Program-made: the position numbers and the translations under genes | The notes under the pieces: generated by a model | Seen by the model: only the letters and a program-made list of their open reading frames with translations | Told to the model about the DNA's origin: nothing | Databases searched by the model: none | Source of the DNA: Pachyseris speciosa | Taxonomy: Eukaryota; Cnidaria; Anthozoa; Scleractinia; Pachyseridae | Assembly (NCBI GenBank): GCA_016490735.1 | Contig: JAEMWC010000080.1 | Span: 488,501-552,500, forward strand | Direction of reading: 5' to 3' | DNA length: 64,000 nucleotides | Shown here: positions 1 through 10,190 of the stretch, piece by piece | Layout: each line of letters starts with the position of its first letter | Position numbering within the stretch: position 1 is the first letter of the stretch

Positions 1-1926
1 TGGTCAATTTCGACAGTTGCTGTGAATACAAAGGTCGATGAGAAATGCAATCAGAGGAAACAAGGCAGCCAATCAATCGTCAGTTCAAACGTGTCATATG
101 CAAAGTTCAATCCAAATTGTGGCACAATTATCAATGTGCTGAAGAACTTTCCTTACATTGTTTTGAATTGTGAATAGGTGCCAGGTAGATTGCTTGGAGA
201 ATCTTGTCGTTTGGAGAGACGTTTTTGTGATCCTCCCAATGTGTTTCAGGAAGAGTTTGATTTTTCAGGTCTTGCCATGCATAATTAATGTGTTAACATG
301 GTTACTCCCCTCATAACCATAATAAAAGATCAAATGGAGCAGTATAAATACACTTTGAGTAACTGCGAAGGCCATCGGACTAGATGAAGGTTTTAACGAG
401 ACTGCAGCGAGGAGTGGATTAGGTTTGAAATTGTGTACGGAAGCCCCGAGAGAGGTAATTGTCAAAAGAATGGGGAAAAGAACTGCAGGAAGGAGAAATT
501 ATGTGGCCTGGAACTTTGTTTCCCCGACACTTTATGGTCAAAACACTTAGTGCATGATGCCTATTATTCAAGAATAATTTTGTTCAATTGCGAATGGACT
601 GCATCCTTGAATACTGTAATCATCCAACCGTAGTGTTTTTAAGGTCTGAGTTTTCAAGACACCACCATAACCCTGAATGTTGAGTATTATTTTCGTGATC
701 AGTGCAGGTATAATTTACGACCATGAGCTGTCTTAATTTTTATTCCCTCTGCCAATTCTAGCTATGAAATTGTATGAATGAACAGTAAACAAGATGGCTT
801 GCAACAATCCGTGGCAATCACGCTGTGTCAATGTTTAATTGAACTATAGGGTCTGAGTTTTCAAGACAACCAGAGGGTCTGAGTTGTGGAGAGACTCAAA
901 GAGGATCTGGGGTCTGAATTTTCCAGACACCCTCCAGCCTGATGGGCATGAGTATGACCTCGATTGTTGATCAGTAAATAAATAAGCTGTTTATTTGCCA
1001 CATGGGTTGAACTCTTTGTACGGTTTCACGTCCTTGGAATAACCTGTGACAAAAAAAGCTACTGCCCTCCACTGAAAAGAAAGCATTAATTTCCACAGCT
1101 ATTTGCAGCTTCGTTGCTATATCTGAATATCTTTTTCTTGGGAGCACGTATGTTGAAAAACATGCCACTTGATAAAATTGTGCAATTGACGTTTAACCTT
1201 TCATGCTTAGGTGGTTTGTGGTTTTGGGTTGTCAATCAAGTGGCCAAGTGGGTAGAAAGACCTTTCTAAAGAAAGTTTTATAGGTGTTCCTTCCTGCCGC
1301 CTGTCCGAAGCTTCCCTCCAGTTTTCAGCTATATCGAGCTGTTCCAGGCATTCAGATAATAAACGGAGAGTGATACCGGTAGTTCTGGAAGAGCGAGAGA
1401 GAGGGAGGCAAAAATAAAGTGCTGAAAAATGGAGGCAACTATTCCACAGAATGGCAGAATGGGGGAACGGCAGAAATGTGGAGTGACATATAGTAACAAA
1501 CACTGCCCAAAACCATATGAAGAATGGTGGGCCTTAGATTGCCCAGTTTTTTAAACCCCATAAGCTTAATGGCCATATGAAGCCTAAATCATTCTGCATT
1601 TTAGAATCAGATTGGGCCATATTCCATCATTCCACAATTCTGCTGTTGCCACCTTTCCATTATTCACCCATCTGTCAGAATAGAGTAGACATCAATGATG
1701 GGTTGTTGGAATAGTTAAGTTGGGGTTGTCCTGATCAGTTGTAAACTACTGTACTTCTTTGTCTAAAAGCAAAAATTAACCCTCCAAGTCTCATTGAATG
1801 AGCATGATGAAAACTTTGTTGTAGTTTTTTTGATTCCCTATCATAAATTAGCATTCATTCGCTCTTGAACAAGTATTATTGGGTTAATGTGATCTCACAA
1901 ATTTTTATATTAATTTTACTTTGTAG
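1..1926. other. No gene recognised; likely intron upstream of cGLR-A
   Basis: I see no coding exon here. The receptor gene whose last two exons follow needs two 5' exons (nucleotidyltransferase GS/ExD motif and a linker exon), and no counterpart of those exons is visible, so they probably lie before base 1 and this stretch is mostly intron. It contains a repeated phrase 'gtctgag-tt-tcaagaca' around 640-660, 850-870 and 905-930, a local degenerate repeat of unknown origin. Confidence 0.4.
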
Positions 1927-2925
1927 AATTGTTACTGTCACATCACAGGGTCCAGCTGTGACCTTGCAAATTACCAACAACAGGAATAGAAAAGTGTATT
2001 CCATAGATCTGACACTTGCCATCAAAGACAAGTCATGGCCTGAAGATGCAGATGAATGGAGTAAAAGGTCTCGAAATGGTAATGTACATGTGGCAATTTG
2101 ACTTGTAGCTACATTCCTCATACCAAAATTAAATTAAAAAGGCTAGCATGGACTGGATAGAAAGTTTTATTCTGTCCTGAATTTTGTGATTCACTGAGTA
2201 TTACTTAAACTTTGTACAGGTTAAACGTTAATTAAACTGCAAGTAAAACAGAACACATGTGAGGAATCTAAAACACACAGTCAATAACAAAGACAAACTT
2301 ATGAGACAGTCCTGGGATCAAACTAGGGAGGAATGTACATACTTTACTCACAGAGGTTTTGAAACAATCATTATACTTGTGTAATTATTCCATATTGTAA
2401 TTGCATTCAGGTTGGCCAACTCAGCAACTTGTCCAAGAAATTTGTCATGATGGTTGCCACCTGGTTGCAAAACAACCAAAAGGAGGTAATCTCCCTGAAC
2501 AAGAAAAGGGATTTCTTTGGAGGTATTCCTTCTCAGCAGCTGAAAAAAAGCTGTTTCTTCAAGGCAGTCTTGGTGAAGCAAGCTCATGCCGCAAACAGGT
2601 ATTGCGAATACTCAAGGCTCTGAAGGAGGAACTCAACCTGCATCCTCTCAAGTCATATCATCTCAAAACCATGTTGTTGTACGAGTGTGAAGCAAATCCC
2701 CACCCTGACCATTGGTCTCCTGAGCGTTTGAGTGAGCGTTTCATTGGCCTTCTACAAAGGCTTGAAAATTGTTTGTTTCAATCAAGTTGTCCTCATTATT
2801 TCATTAAAGGTTTCAACTTGTTTGGAACCTTTTCCAGCCAGAGGCGCTCTGAGTTGGCTCGAAAAATACAGCAGATTAGGTTGAATCCTGCAGAGGTGTT
2901 GAACAATCTCATTGGGCAGCCCTAA
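1927..2925 (+). CDS. cGAS-like receptor (Mab-21 family), last two exons (cGLR-A)
   Basis: Two exons are supported: 1927-2078 (acceptor ttgtag, donor G|GTAATG) and 2411-2925 (acceptor cattcag, stop TAA). They join in frame as a Gly codon followed by WPTQQLVQ. The first exon carries VTSQGPAVTLQI and the YSIDLTLAI strand, which holds the third catalytic Asp of cGAS-type nucleotidyltransferases. The second carries the Mab-21 C-terminal helical domain, with SFSAAEKKL, CRKQVLRILKALKEEL, LKSYHLKTMLLYECE and PHYF. This family makes cyclic di- or oligonucleotides after sensing nucleic acid and signals through STING-type receptors (family knowledge). No zinc-ribbon insertion (HxxxxxCC) is seen. The reading frames are intact. 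The 5' exons with the GS and ExD motifs are not in the window, so activity cannot be judged. Its close paralogue is the minus-strand gene at 43685-48750, with the same intron phases. Confidence 0.85.
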
Positions 2926-3837
2926 TTAACACAGATAGAACAAGTCAGGATATTTCTTATGCTTTTCAGATGAATATTTACTTAAAAAACTTCTGCATGT
3001 GGAACAATCTAACGCGTCTTTGATTTTATCACAATGTCATTTCCAAGCATCGTAATAATTGTGTCATTGATGATGTAATATGTAAACTATTTATGTTGAT
3101 GTAACTGTTGCTTAAAATGAAATCTAGGGAGTGCATAAATTTCAAGGCTTTTGATTATATTTTACAGTCATGTAATACTCAGTTAATTTCACAACCATTG
3201 CAAGTTCCAAAGAAAAGTTAATTTTCCCCTCATCATGTAACAGGCTGTCAGTAGTAGGTCGCAGCCAGCCACAAGGATTAGATTAGATTAAATTAGCTAT
3301 TTGAGACCACTAGTTCATTAACCCAGCTAGTTAATGTCCCTGTGGAGCCACCTTCTTCACAGGTTAATGCCTGAGTCCTAACATGAAATCAAAGTGTTTT
3401 TAACAGTGCAACCAAACACAATATTATGAAAGCTTCTAAGCAGCCACAACTCCTGTGTTGTTTATATAGTAAGTTGCATAAGGTACTGTAGTTCTAACTT
3501 TTGAATCTGTGAATTAAATCATTCAAATAGTTGTTACAGTTGTAGTTGTCTTTTACAGTTGTCTCCCTCATAAGCAATTATGCCCCATGGACCAGTCTGA
3601 AAACAGGGTTGCTTAAAGGAGCTATGTCACAGTCTTTGGATTTTGAAAAGTTTAGCCTCAAGTTTTAAAAAGGGTCATTTGTAATCTGTTTCAATCTTCT
3701 GCATCCTTCACCATGCTTGCCATATTTGAATGCATTTTAATGAATCTAATGATTTTGTTGCTGCAGAATCAACCACAGTGACAGGCCAGGAGAGTGAAAC
3801 ATGACGACATGTATCAATTGACCTCATTCCCCCTTAG
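2926..3837. other. 3' flank of cGLR-A, no gene seen
   Basis: AT-rich sequence without a credible open frame. A stretch around 3600-3690 (aaaggagctatgtcacagtc) has the look of an interspersed repeat, from recollection of cnidarian genomes only. Confidence 0.35.
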
Positions 3838-4135
3838 GAGCGGGACAGACACTTAAGGGGTGGTCACTGCCAGAATGTTGTTACCGGCACATCCCTAGTG
3901 GTTCTCTTACATCCCACAGAGTCAGATTAAGTGAAAGTACTGCAAGACAGGACCTACGGTTTATCATCCTTATCAGGGAAGACTAGAACTCTTTGTAGAT
4001 GTCATTACAAAGGCAACACTTTGTCCTCAATAATTATTAAAAGACCCTGAGTGTTGGTCTGGCTGGGGTTTGAACCGTGACCTCCCACACAGTAGTCCAA
4101 TGCTCTACCCCCCTAAGCTAACCAGTTGGTCTTGT
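3838..4135 (-). repeat. tRNA-derived SINE, minus strand
   Basis: Read on the minus strand, the head at about 4135 shows a tRNA-like box A (GGTTAGCTTAGGGGG) followed by box B (GGTTCAAACC). The body matches the plus-strand SINE at 38154-38581 in order: 'actcagggtctttt', 'gatgtcattacaaag', 'ggaccTacggtttatc' and 'agtgaccaccc'. It is a decayed copy of the same family; no clear target duplication was found. Confidence 0.75.
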
Positions 4136-4639
4136 CTCTTTGGTGCTTATCTTACCTGACAAATTGTTATTTCATGATCCAAACTATTGTGACCAAGCTC
4201 CATTAAGCGAGATGTTTATATGTTTCCAAGAAATCTCAAATACTGACTTCAATGAGAGTTCTTAGTTTTGAGAACTGCAAAGTAGGTGGCTATGCACCTG
4301 AAATGGTAATGTCAGAACTAAATTATTGTAAGTAACCCTTGTGATCATTGTTAAGTTGCTGTCTTCCAAAGTGCTTTTCAGTTCTCACTAAAATAATTTA
4401 CAATTGGAATTTTTAAAATGTTTAATTGCCAGGACAGTCTTTCTATGGTCAGGTAGGCGGAAGATGGTAACAAATACAGTCTGCATGACAACTTCTCTTA
4501 AAAACTCTGATTTGAAAATCAACAGTAAACTACTTGCTTGCGAGGTCCTTTCCAGTCAAAGTAGAACCTTGTGGTGTAAGTCTTTGGAATGTGAACATGC
4601 TGGCTGACCTTTGGTTTTGGAAACACTTCTTTTCTGATC
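4136..4639. other. No gene seen
   Basis: AT-rich spacer between the SINE and the bL28m-like exon. Only short unsupported open frames occur. Confidence 0.3.
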
Positions 4640-4868
4640 TCACTCATTACACTTAAGAACTTCTAACATAAGCTTCTTCAGGTCTATTGCAGTTCTAGAG
4701 TGCAGCCATTTTTCCTTTGCATTGATGATGACTAGTTATCGAATCCTCCTGCCTTGTCAATACATCGTAGTGCATGTGTGCTGAACTGGAATCTCATGTA
4801 CTGTTCCAAAACTTGACTGTAGTACATCTTGCGAACAACATTTGGCTTAATTCCAAACACGCTTGGTT
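4640..4868 (-). pseudogene. MRPL28: bL28m-like last exon with one-base frameshift
   Basis: On the minus strand a splice acceptor (gcattttcacag) at 4869-4870 opens an exon encoding GIKPNVVRKMYYSQVLEQYM and then THALRCIDKAGGFDN. This resembles the C-terminal half of bacterial and mitochondrial large-subunit protein bL28 (KPN, then the TALR-ID-GG-DNY block). The frame hits TAG at about 4732 where a Tyr codon is expected. With a one-base shift the frame continues as VIINAKEKWLHSRTAIDLKK to a stop at 4640-4642. So either one base was lost (a pseudogene) or the assembly has an indel. No upstream bL28m exons were found between 4868 and about 6 kb. The family call is from motif recollection and is moderately sure. 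Confidence 0.5.
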
Positions 4869-5859
4869 CTGTGAAAATGCAATAGGCACACGTTCGGGCA
4901 ACGAGATTCCCACACACATTTTAGCATATAAAGAACTCACAAGAATTTGACTTTTAGTTTTTACGAATTTGAAAATGATGAACGATTCATCGAAACGTCA
5001 TTCACAATTTTTATCACTAATTTTTATTCTCAATTGTTTATCTAAAGTTTCCGTTATTAAATATATCTTAAGCAGACAAATTCATAGGTATGATGCGAGA
5101 AACTCGTGAATTTCGTTTGCCTTCCTGTGGGACTAACATCAGAAACCTTTCCGTTTTTTTATCAAGGACCTAAATTTTACAACGCTCCTGACGCTGATAT
5201 CGTTAATTGTTTACTTTTACCCCAGTTGTTCTGTAGAATCTTCATTACTTTTCGTTGTGATATTATAGAAAAAAAAAAACGTATTTTATCCCCTAGTAGT
5301 ATCGTTTGCCATAAGTTCAACTTGACTTAATTAACCGACGAGGCGTAAGCAGAGTTGGCTAAAATCAGGGCCGGGATGTTCCGCAATATTGAGCAGGATA
5401 ATGGTTTTATTAGTCAGCTTCTTGATCAAAATGTAAAATTTACTAAGTTTGTTGCAAAAAACGCTGGAAAAGCCGCCATTTTTCTCCGTGACGCACGGTA
5501 TAAATTGCCGCAGGATATCTGCTGAGCGCGGAGGACGAAGGCTGAGAACGCCATGGCCATGTTTGGACATGATCACAATATCTTGAATAATCGGGAAACG
5601 ACAAGGTTTTTCAAATTTTAAAAAAGTTGAAATTTCCCGCTTACTGGACTGGAAAAGAATTGATCACTGGAAATGCCGTTATTACTTAAGTGCACTTGAG
5701 TGTATAAACCATAATTTCAGGTCAGTGATTTCCAATCGACGTTTACAGTGACGAACGAATCGAGAAAGATTGGAAAGTTTCACCAGTGCAGAAAGTGCCA
5801 CCTGCATATTCACTTTAACTGCACGGCATATCAAACAAAACACAAAACCAGAGTTAACG
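4869..5859. other. No gene recognised
   Basis: Open frames at 5106-5330 (+) and 5331-5576 (-) show no domain I recognise and no good splice or promoter context. The upstream exons of the bL28m-like gene would be expected on the minus strand here or beyond, but I could not find them. Confidence 0.3.
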
Positions 5860-5918
5860 TAGCCTGCGTGCAGATGTCTCCTATTTCATATAAATAGGAG
5901 ACTTCTGCACGCAGGCTA
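5860..5918. repeat. Near-perfect 59-bp hairpin
   Basis: The arms TAGCCTGCGTGCAG (5860-5873) and its complement (5905-5918) continue inward as GTCTCCTATTT / AAATAGGAGAC around a 5-base loop, with one mismatched pair of bases. It looks like the fused ends of a TIR element, a tiny foldback MITE. Confidence 0.75.
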
Positions 5919-6069
5919 GTGTTTACCTGGCGTTGCGTCATCTCAGGGTTCGTATCTAGGCAACATTGATAAAAGGCTTTCATCCTTAATATTACGCTTT
6001 GTCATCTGTCCAAGAGATTTTGTTTTGTCTCGTTTACTTCGGTCCCTAAAACGGTAACCTTTCAACGGT

Positions 6070-6276
6070 ATAGCATTCAAGTAGGACGGTGGTGTATCAG
6101 AGGATTTAAGTCCAAAAACCAATTGGGGAGAGGGGAAAACTAGAGTACCCGGAGAAAACCTCTCGGAGCAGAGTAGAGAACCAACAAACTCAGCCCCCTT
6201 ACGCCGAGTCCGGGAATCGAACTTGGGCCTCATTGGTGGAAGACGAGCACTCTCACCACTACGCCAACCCTGCCGC
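6070..6276 (-). repeat. Second family of tRNA-derived SINE
   Basis: On the minus strand the head at about 6276 reads GGCGTAGTGGTGAGAG (box A-like), followed by AAGTTCGATTCCCG (box B-like). The body is unrelated to the SINE at 38154. An open frame overlapping this region on the same strand is a by-product of the SINE and was left out. Confidence 0.65.
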
Positions 6277-6817
6277 TCTCCCAATATTTATCAAGGGACA
6301 GTAGCAATGTCTTTTATTTACAAGGGACAGTAACAATGTCTTAGTAACAATGGCCCAAAACGGGTTTCCTAAGTCTTTAATTTACCAGTTGCTACAGAGA
6401 ATGGACCGTAGATGACATACGTCCTAAACTTTAGTTCGACGACGACCACGACGACTACTATTATCGATCATTCTTGGAGGCACTCATCGCACTTCAACAA
6501 CTCCGGGCAGTTCATTTCGCACTTCTTTCCAAATGGTAAACATATTTGGCTACTTTTGATGGTTTCAGTAGTTATCGTACAGTGTGGAAGTGACAGAGGC
6601 GGAGCGCATGCCATTAAACTGAATGAAGTCACTACACAGTAGCAGCTGTATTGATGCTTTTTTTAATCAATCTTGGCTTGATTGCCTGAACAAGAAACCT
6701 TTTCCAGGAATACATTAGGTTTTTTCGAGCACAGTCGTGCGGAAACCTTATCAGCAGAGAGTAAGTAGAAGGACCCGACGGTGGTCGCCAGGAGCTGCCC
6801 AAATGGACAGAGGCGTA
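6277..6817. other. No gene seen; short ACG-rich simple repeat
   Basis: It contains a short duplicated phrase (acaagggacagta / caagggacagtagcaatgtc, about 6290-6340) and an imperfect (ACG/ACT) run near 6435-6462. Nothing else is supported. Confidence 0.35.
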
Positions 6818-8787
6818 GCCAGGATTTTTCCACAGGTACGCACAACTTTTGAACTCTCCCTCTCCACCCCCCGCCCCCCTCCCCCCTACAAGTCTCCAAT
6901 CTTTTTCACGTGCCTTCATTAAATTTTCTTTTACCATCAGCATGCCGAGGTTATGTTTTAAGCGTATGCGTTCTTACTTGCCTATAAAATATTACCAAAG
7001 TCGCGAAATTCTGTGTTGCTTTTTTGAGTTTATTAAAGTGCTTCGCTTGTACCGCAATGCACATTGCCAGGATTGTTTTCCTTGTAAAAGCACCTACATA
7101 GGCCAGCGCTTCTTAGAAATCTACAAAAAAACAAAACAAACAAACAAACAATGTGTACATGTGTACATCTCCATGAACTATAGACCCAAATCCTGAGGTT
7201 ATATAAAATATAACTGCCTATATCTTTCGGGACCGGATCTAGGATTTATTTGTTTATTTGAAGGGGTTCGATTATACGACCGCTGAAGGCGGGAGTTTCT
7301 ACGGGGTGTCAGAGGCATGCTCCCGGCCCCGAGAAATTTTGAAATGTTAGTCCACGGAAATGCGATTTCCAGCTTTCTCAGGGGCAAATAAAAGTGATTA
7401 AACAGCTGTAAATTTAAGTCAACGCTTGCGTCAAAACGGAAGAATATGCTAAAACGATCGACATTTACAGCCGATGTGCATTCGAATTTATATTTACAAA
7501 TCTATGTTGAATTCAGTTTATTTGACATAAGCAATTGAGTTAAGGCTGAACAGGCTTGCTTTACGTTTCTATGCAACTTTGTGCTTCATTAAAAGCTGAA
7601 GAAACAGAAGCTAATCCTAGCAATAAGCACACCAAAGCTTATCTTAGCACTGATGCATGAGGTATGTCGACATCGGTATGTTATTTTATATTATGCAGAT
7701 CCAAACACTAAATTTGCTGCTGTGAGCGACATGCTCTATTGCTTTCATGGCTTTACCTTATTTTATTTTTATTTTATTTTTTTCGCCAGAGTTTGTGGTA
7801 ACTGCAAGTTTTTAGACGTTATAATTAACGCCTTAATTTTAGGGGAAATGATTACGCATTTGCCACTGAGGAAGAGACAGCAGCCTCGAAACGTCTGGCA
7901 TTTAAACCTAATTTTTAGCACATTTTCAAAAAATTCCAAAATGTTTATTTAAGACATCTGTGCTACACAGTTTTATTTAAACTATTAATTTTAGGGGAAT
8001 CGACCGAATCCCCCCGAATTGAACCACCCTTGGATCCGCAGTCCGCACCACGTCAACTAGTACATGTCTCCATCTCCAAGAACAATAAATCAAAGTCCTG
8101 AGCTATGTAAAATATAAATGCCCATAGCTTTCATAGAAGTTATTAATAACTGGTTTTCCGTTACAGGCACAGAGCTAATTTCTATCTTTGTTTCCAATAA
8201 ATTCTGAAATGACCTCATGAAAGTCGATTTTCTCATGTTTATGAAGTTATATCACGGATATGAGGACTATCTAGCAAGTGACATAGCGTTCCGTCTTGAG
8301 CTTCTTCATGCTGACTCTTTCTGCTCTGTCATTTTGTCAGTGTCGATGGTGAAGTAACAATCTGTAATTGATTTTTTGGCCATAGAAAGCTTAGCAGAGC
8401 AAATGATCGAAGGCCGATCCAAGGCTATAAAACAAGGTGACCACAACGCGTTTACTCTTTACCATCACGCTTGCTTTCTGTTCGCTTTTTTCCCGCCTTG
8501 TCTGGACCATTTGGTCCACCAATGAGTCACGTCGCTCTTCTCTGGAAACCGACGGTTGGTGTCAGTGAAAAATACCGTCTGTTGTTTTATCAACAACACA
8601 TCAAAGAAATAAGCAAAGTTAAAGGAATAACACTGAGCAAATTGTGTTTTTTAAAGACAAAAAATTATCTTATATGCCGTTTGCTTTTTATACATTTGTT
8701 TCTTATTTTCTTTTATTTCCTTTTTTATTCGACTTCTTCAGGTACGCACGTGCGTACGGTGCGTACAGCCGGGTAGCTACGCCCCTG
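6818..8787. mobile_element. Non-autonomous hAT-like element
   Basis: The left end CAGAGGCGTAGCCAGG and right end GGGTAGCTACGCCCCTG are inverted; the CAGRGGCGTAGC terminus is typical of hAT elements (family knowledge). The interior has no transposase. It contains a degenerate internal repeat: 7180-7225 and 8090-8130 share 'cctgag-tat-taaaatataa-tgcc-ata'. The eight bases flanking each end do not match, so insertion is not proven by a TSD. Confidence 0.5.
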
Positions 8788-9177
8788 ATGATGATAAAAA
8801 CAGGACGTACGAACCAAAGTTACGTAGTTCATGGAGGACTGAAACATTTGTTACCTGTGGATTTCAGAAAGAATTTAGTGCCATTTAGAAACGGTCGTTT
8901 TCGCTACGATAGCATTGTTGTGCATTGTGTTTAAAATTGGCATTACGTTGCCTCCTATTTTAGTTACAACTCAGGGGGGAAATGCCTCAATATTGCCATC
9001 GGCACGTTGAAAAAACAATTCCCAACAATTAGAGGCCCAGCCGAATTTGAAATGAAAAAATTCGCCCTAGAATGAACTCCACCGTATATTCTTGGTTTTC
9101 ACACGACGTTCAAAAACTAAAACTCAAAAGTAAACAGACTTTTGCATTTTTATCTTCATCACGTAAAAGACATATTG
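8788..9177. other. No gene seen
   Basis: Spacer between the hAT-like element and the MITE at 9178. No motif was recognised. Confidence 0.3.
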
Positions 9178-9751
9178 GGGCCTGTTTACATGGAGGGAGG
9201 GTGCCCTGGCTAACCGAGTTACTCGGCTAGGAGGGTTAAAAACATAGCCCGCCTTTACATGCAACTCACCTAAGCGGGATGGTCAGTGGGCTATTGTTAG
9301 ATCGGCCGCGAGAACAGCAAACAAGATGGCGGACGAAGGAATCTTTTTTAACGGTAAGTTCAATTTGTTGATTGCTCATTCCGTTAGCGGCCGCTTTTTA
9401 GTGTGTAGGGTCGTTATTTTGCACTCTGGTAATTGATCGTTGTCACCAGGGGCAGTTAACTTTAAAAATTGACCTAAAATTTATCGCTGCTTTCACGGTC
9501 TTCTCACCTCGGCTAGCCGGGATAACCCGGCACGAACCATTTATATGGCAGAAAGCTAGCCCGCCTAGAAGGGTGCCCCGAGACAAGTAGACAGGGTGCC
9601 CCGGGAAGGTGGGCTACCCTGTCTAGCATGTAAACGCTTCAATGCGTTTTCTATAGAAACGTATGAAAAGTTGGCCCTCCCAGAGTAGCTCGGTTAGCCG
9701 GGTAACTCGGTTAACCGGGGCACAACAAGCTCCCTCCATGTAAACAGGCCC
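9178..9751. mobile_element. MITE with GGGCCTGTTTACATGG termini
   Basis: The terminal inverted repeats are GGGCCTGTTTACATGGAGGG (left) and its complement at the right end. Subterminal blocks such as 'ctcggttagccgggtaactcgg' repeat in both orientations. A relative with gcctgttcacatgg ends lies at 41896-42295. The interior includes ATG at 9326 in good context, a short open frame (MADEGIFFN) and a consensus splice donor ACG|GTAAGT at 9353/9354. Confidence 0.7.
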
Positions 9752-10190
9752 TTAGAAATGTACATGTTTCAGCTCGGTAGCGTGCTTCGTTTTTAAAATT
9801 TGATAGTTTTTCAGTGTGTGACATAACAGATGTCTGCCCACAAGCAGATCACGTACATGAAAACATCGACTCACCCGGTGTTTTTGAGGTTTTAAAAGCC
9901 AATATGACAAGACAACCGTCTATGTGAAAGTTTGCAGGCTCAACAGAGTGAAGAAAGCCTTTGAGATAGCTAAAGTAAGTTCCAGATGTTTTTCACTCGT
10001 TTCCGGCCGCCATGTTGGAGCTCATCAAGATGGGCCCCATCATGGCTTTTCTATACTAAACCCAATAAGTTTGAGTAATACATTTTGACGAATAACTCGA
10101 GTACGGGACATCGCACAGCTCTGAAGCTTGGGAATATTGTTTATTTATTACTCTTCTACAATATGTCAATTTCTTGACTTTATCTATTGA
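9752..10190. other. Probable 5' untranslated region of the CR1-like LINE
   Basis: No open frame of its own. Several short out-of-frame ATGs occur near 10010-10045. The exact LINE 5' end cannot be set from sequence alone. Confidence 0.35.

Noticed and set aside
5943..6284. 113-codon minus-strand frame
   Set aside because: It overlaps a tRNA-derived SINE whose box A and box B explain the sequence.
6818..8787. Host gene fragments in frames at 7653-7952 and 8471-8934
   Set aside because: They show no domain, biased AT/hydrophobic composition, and lie inside a TIR-bounded non-autonomous element.
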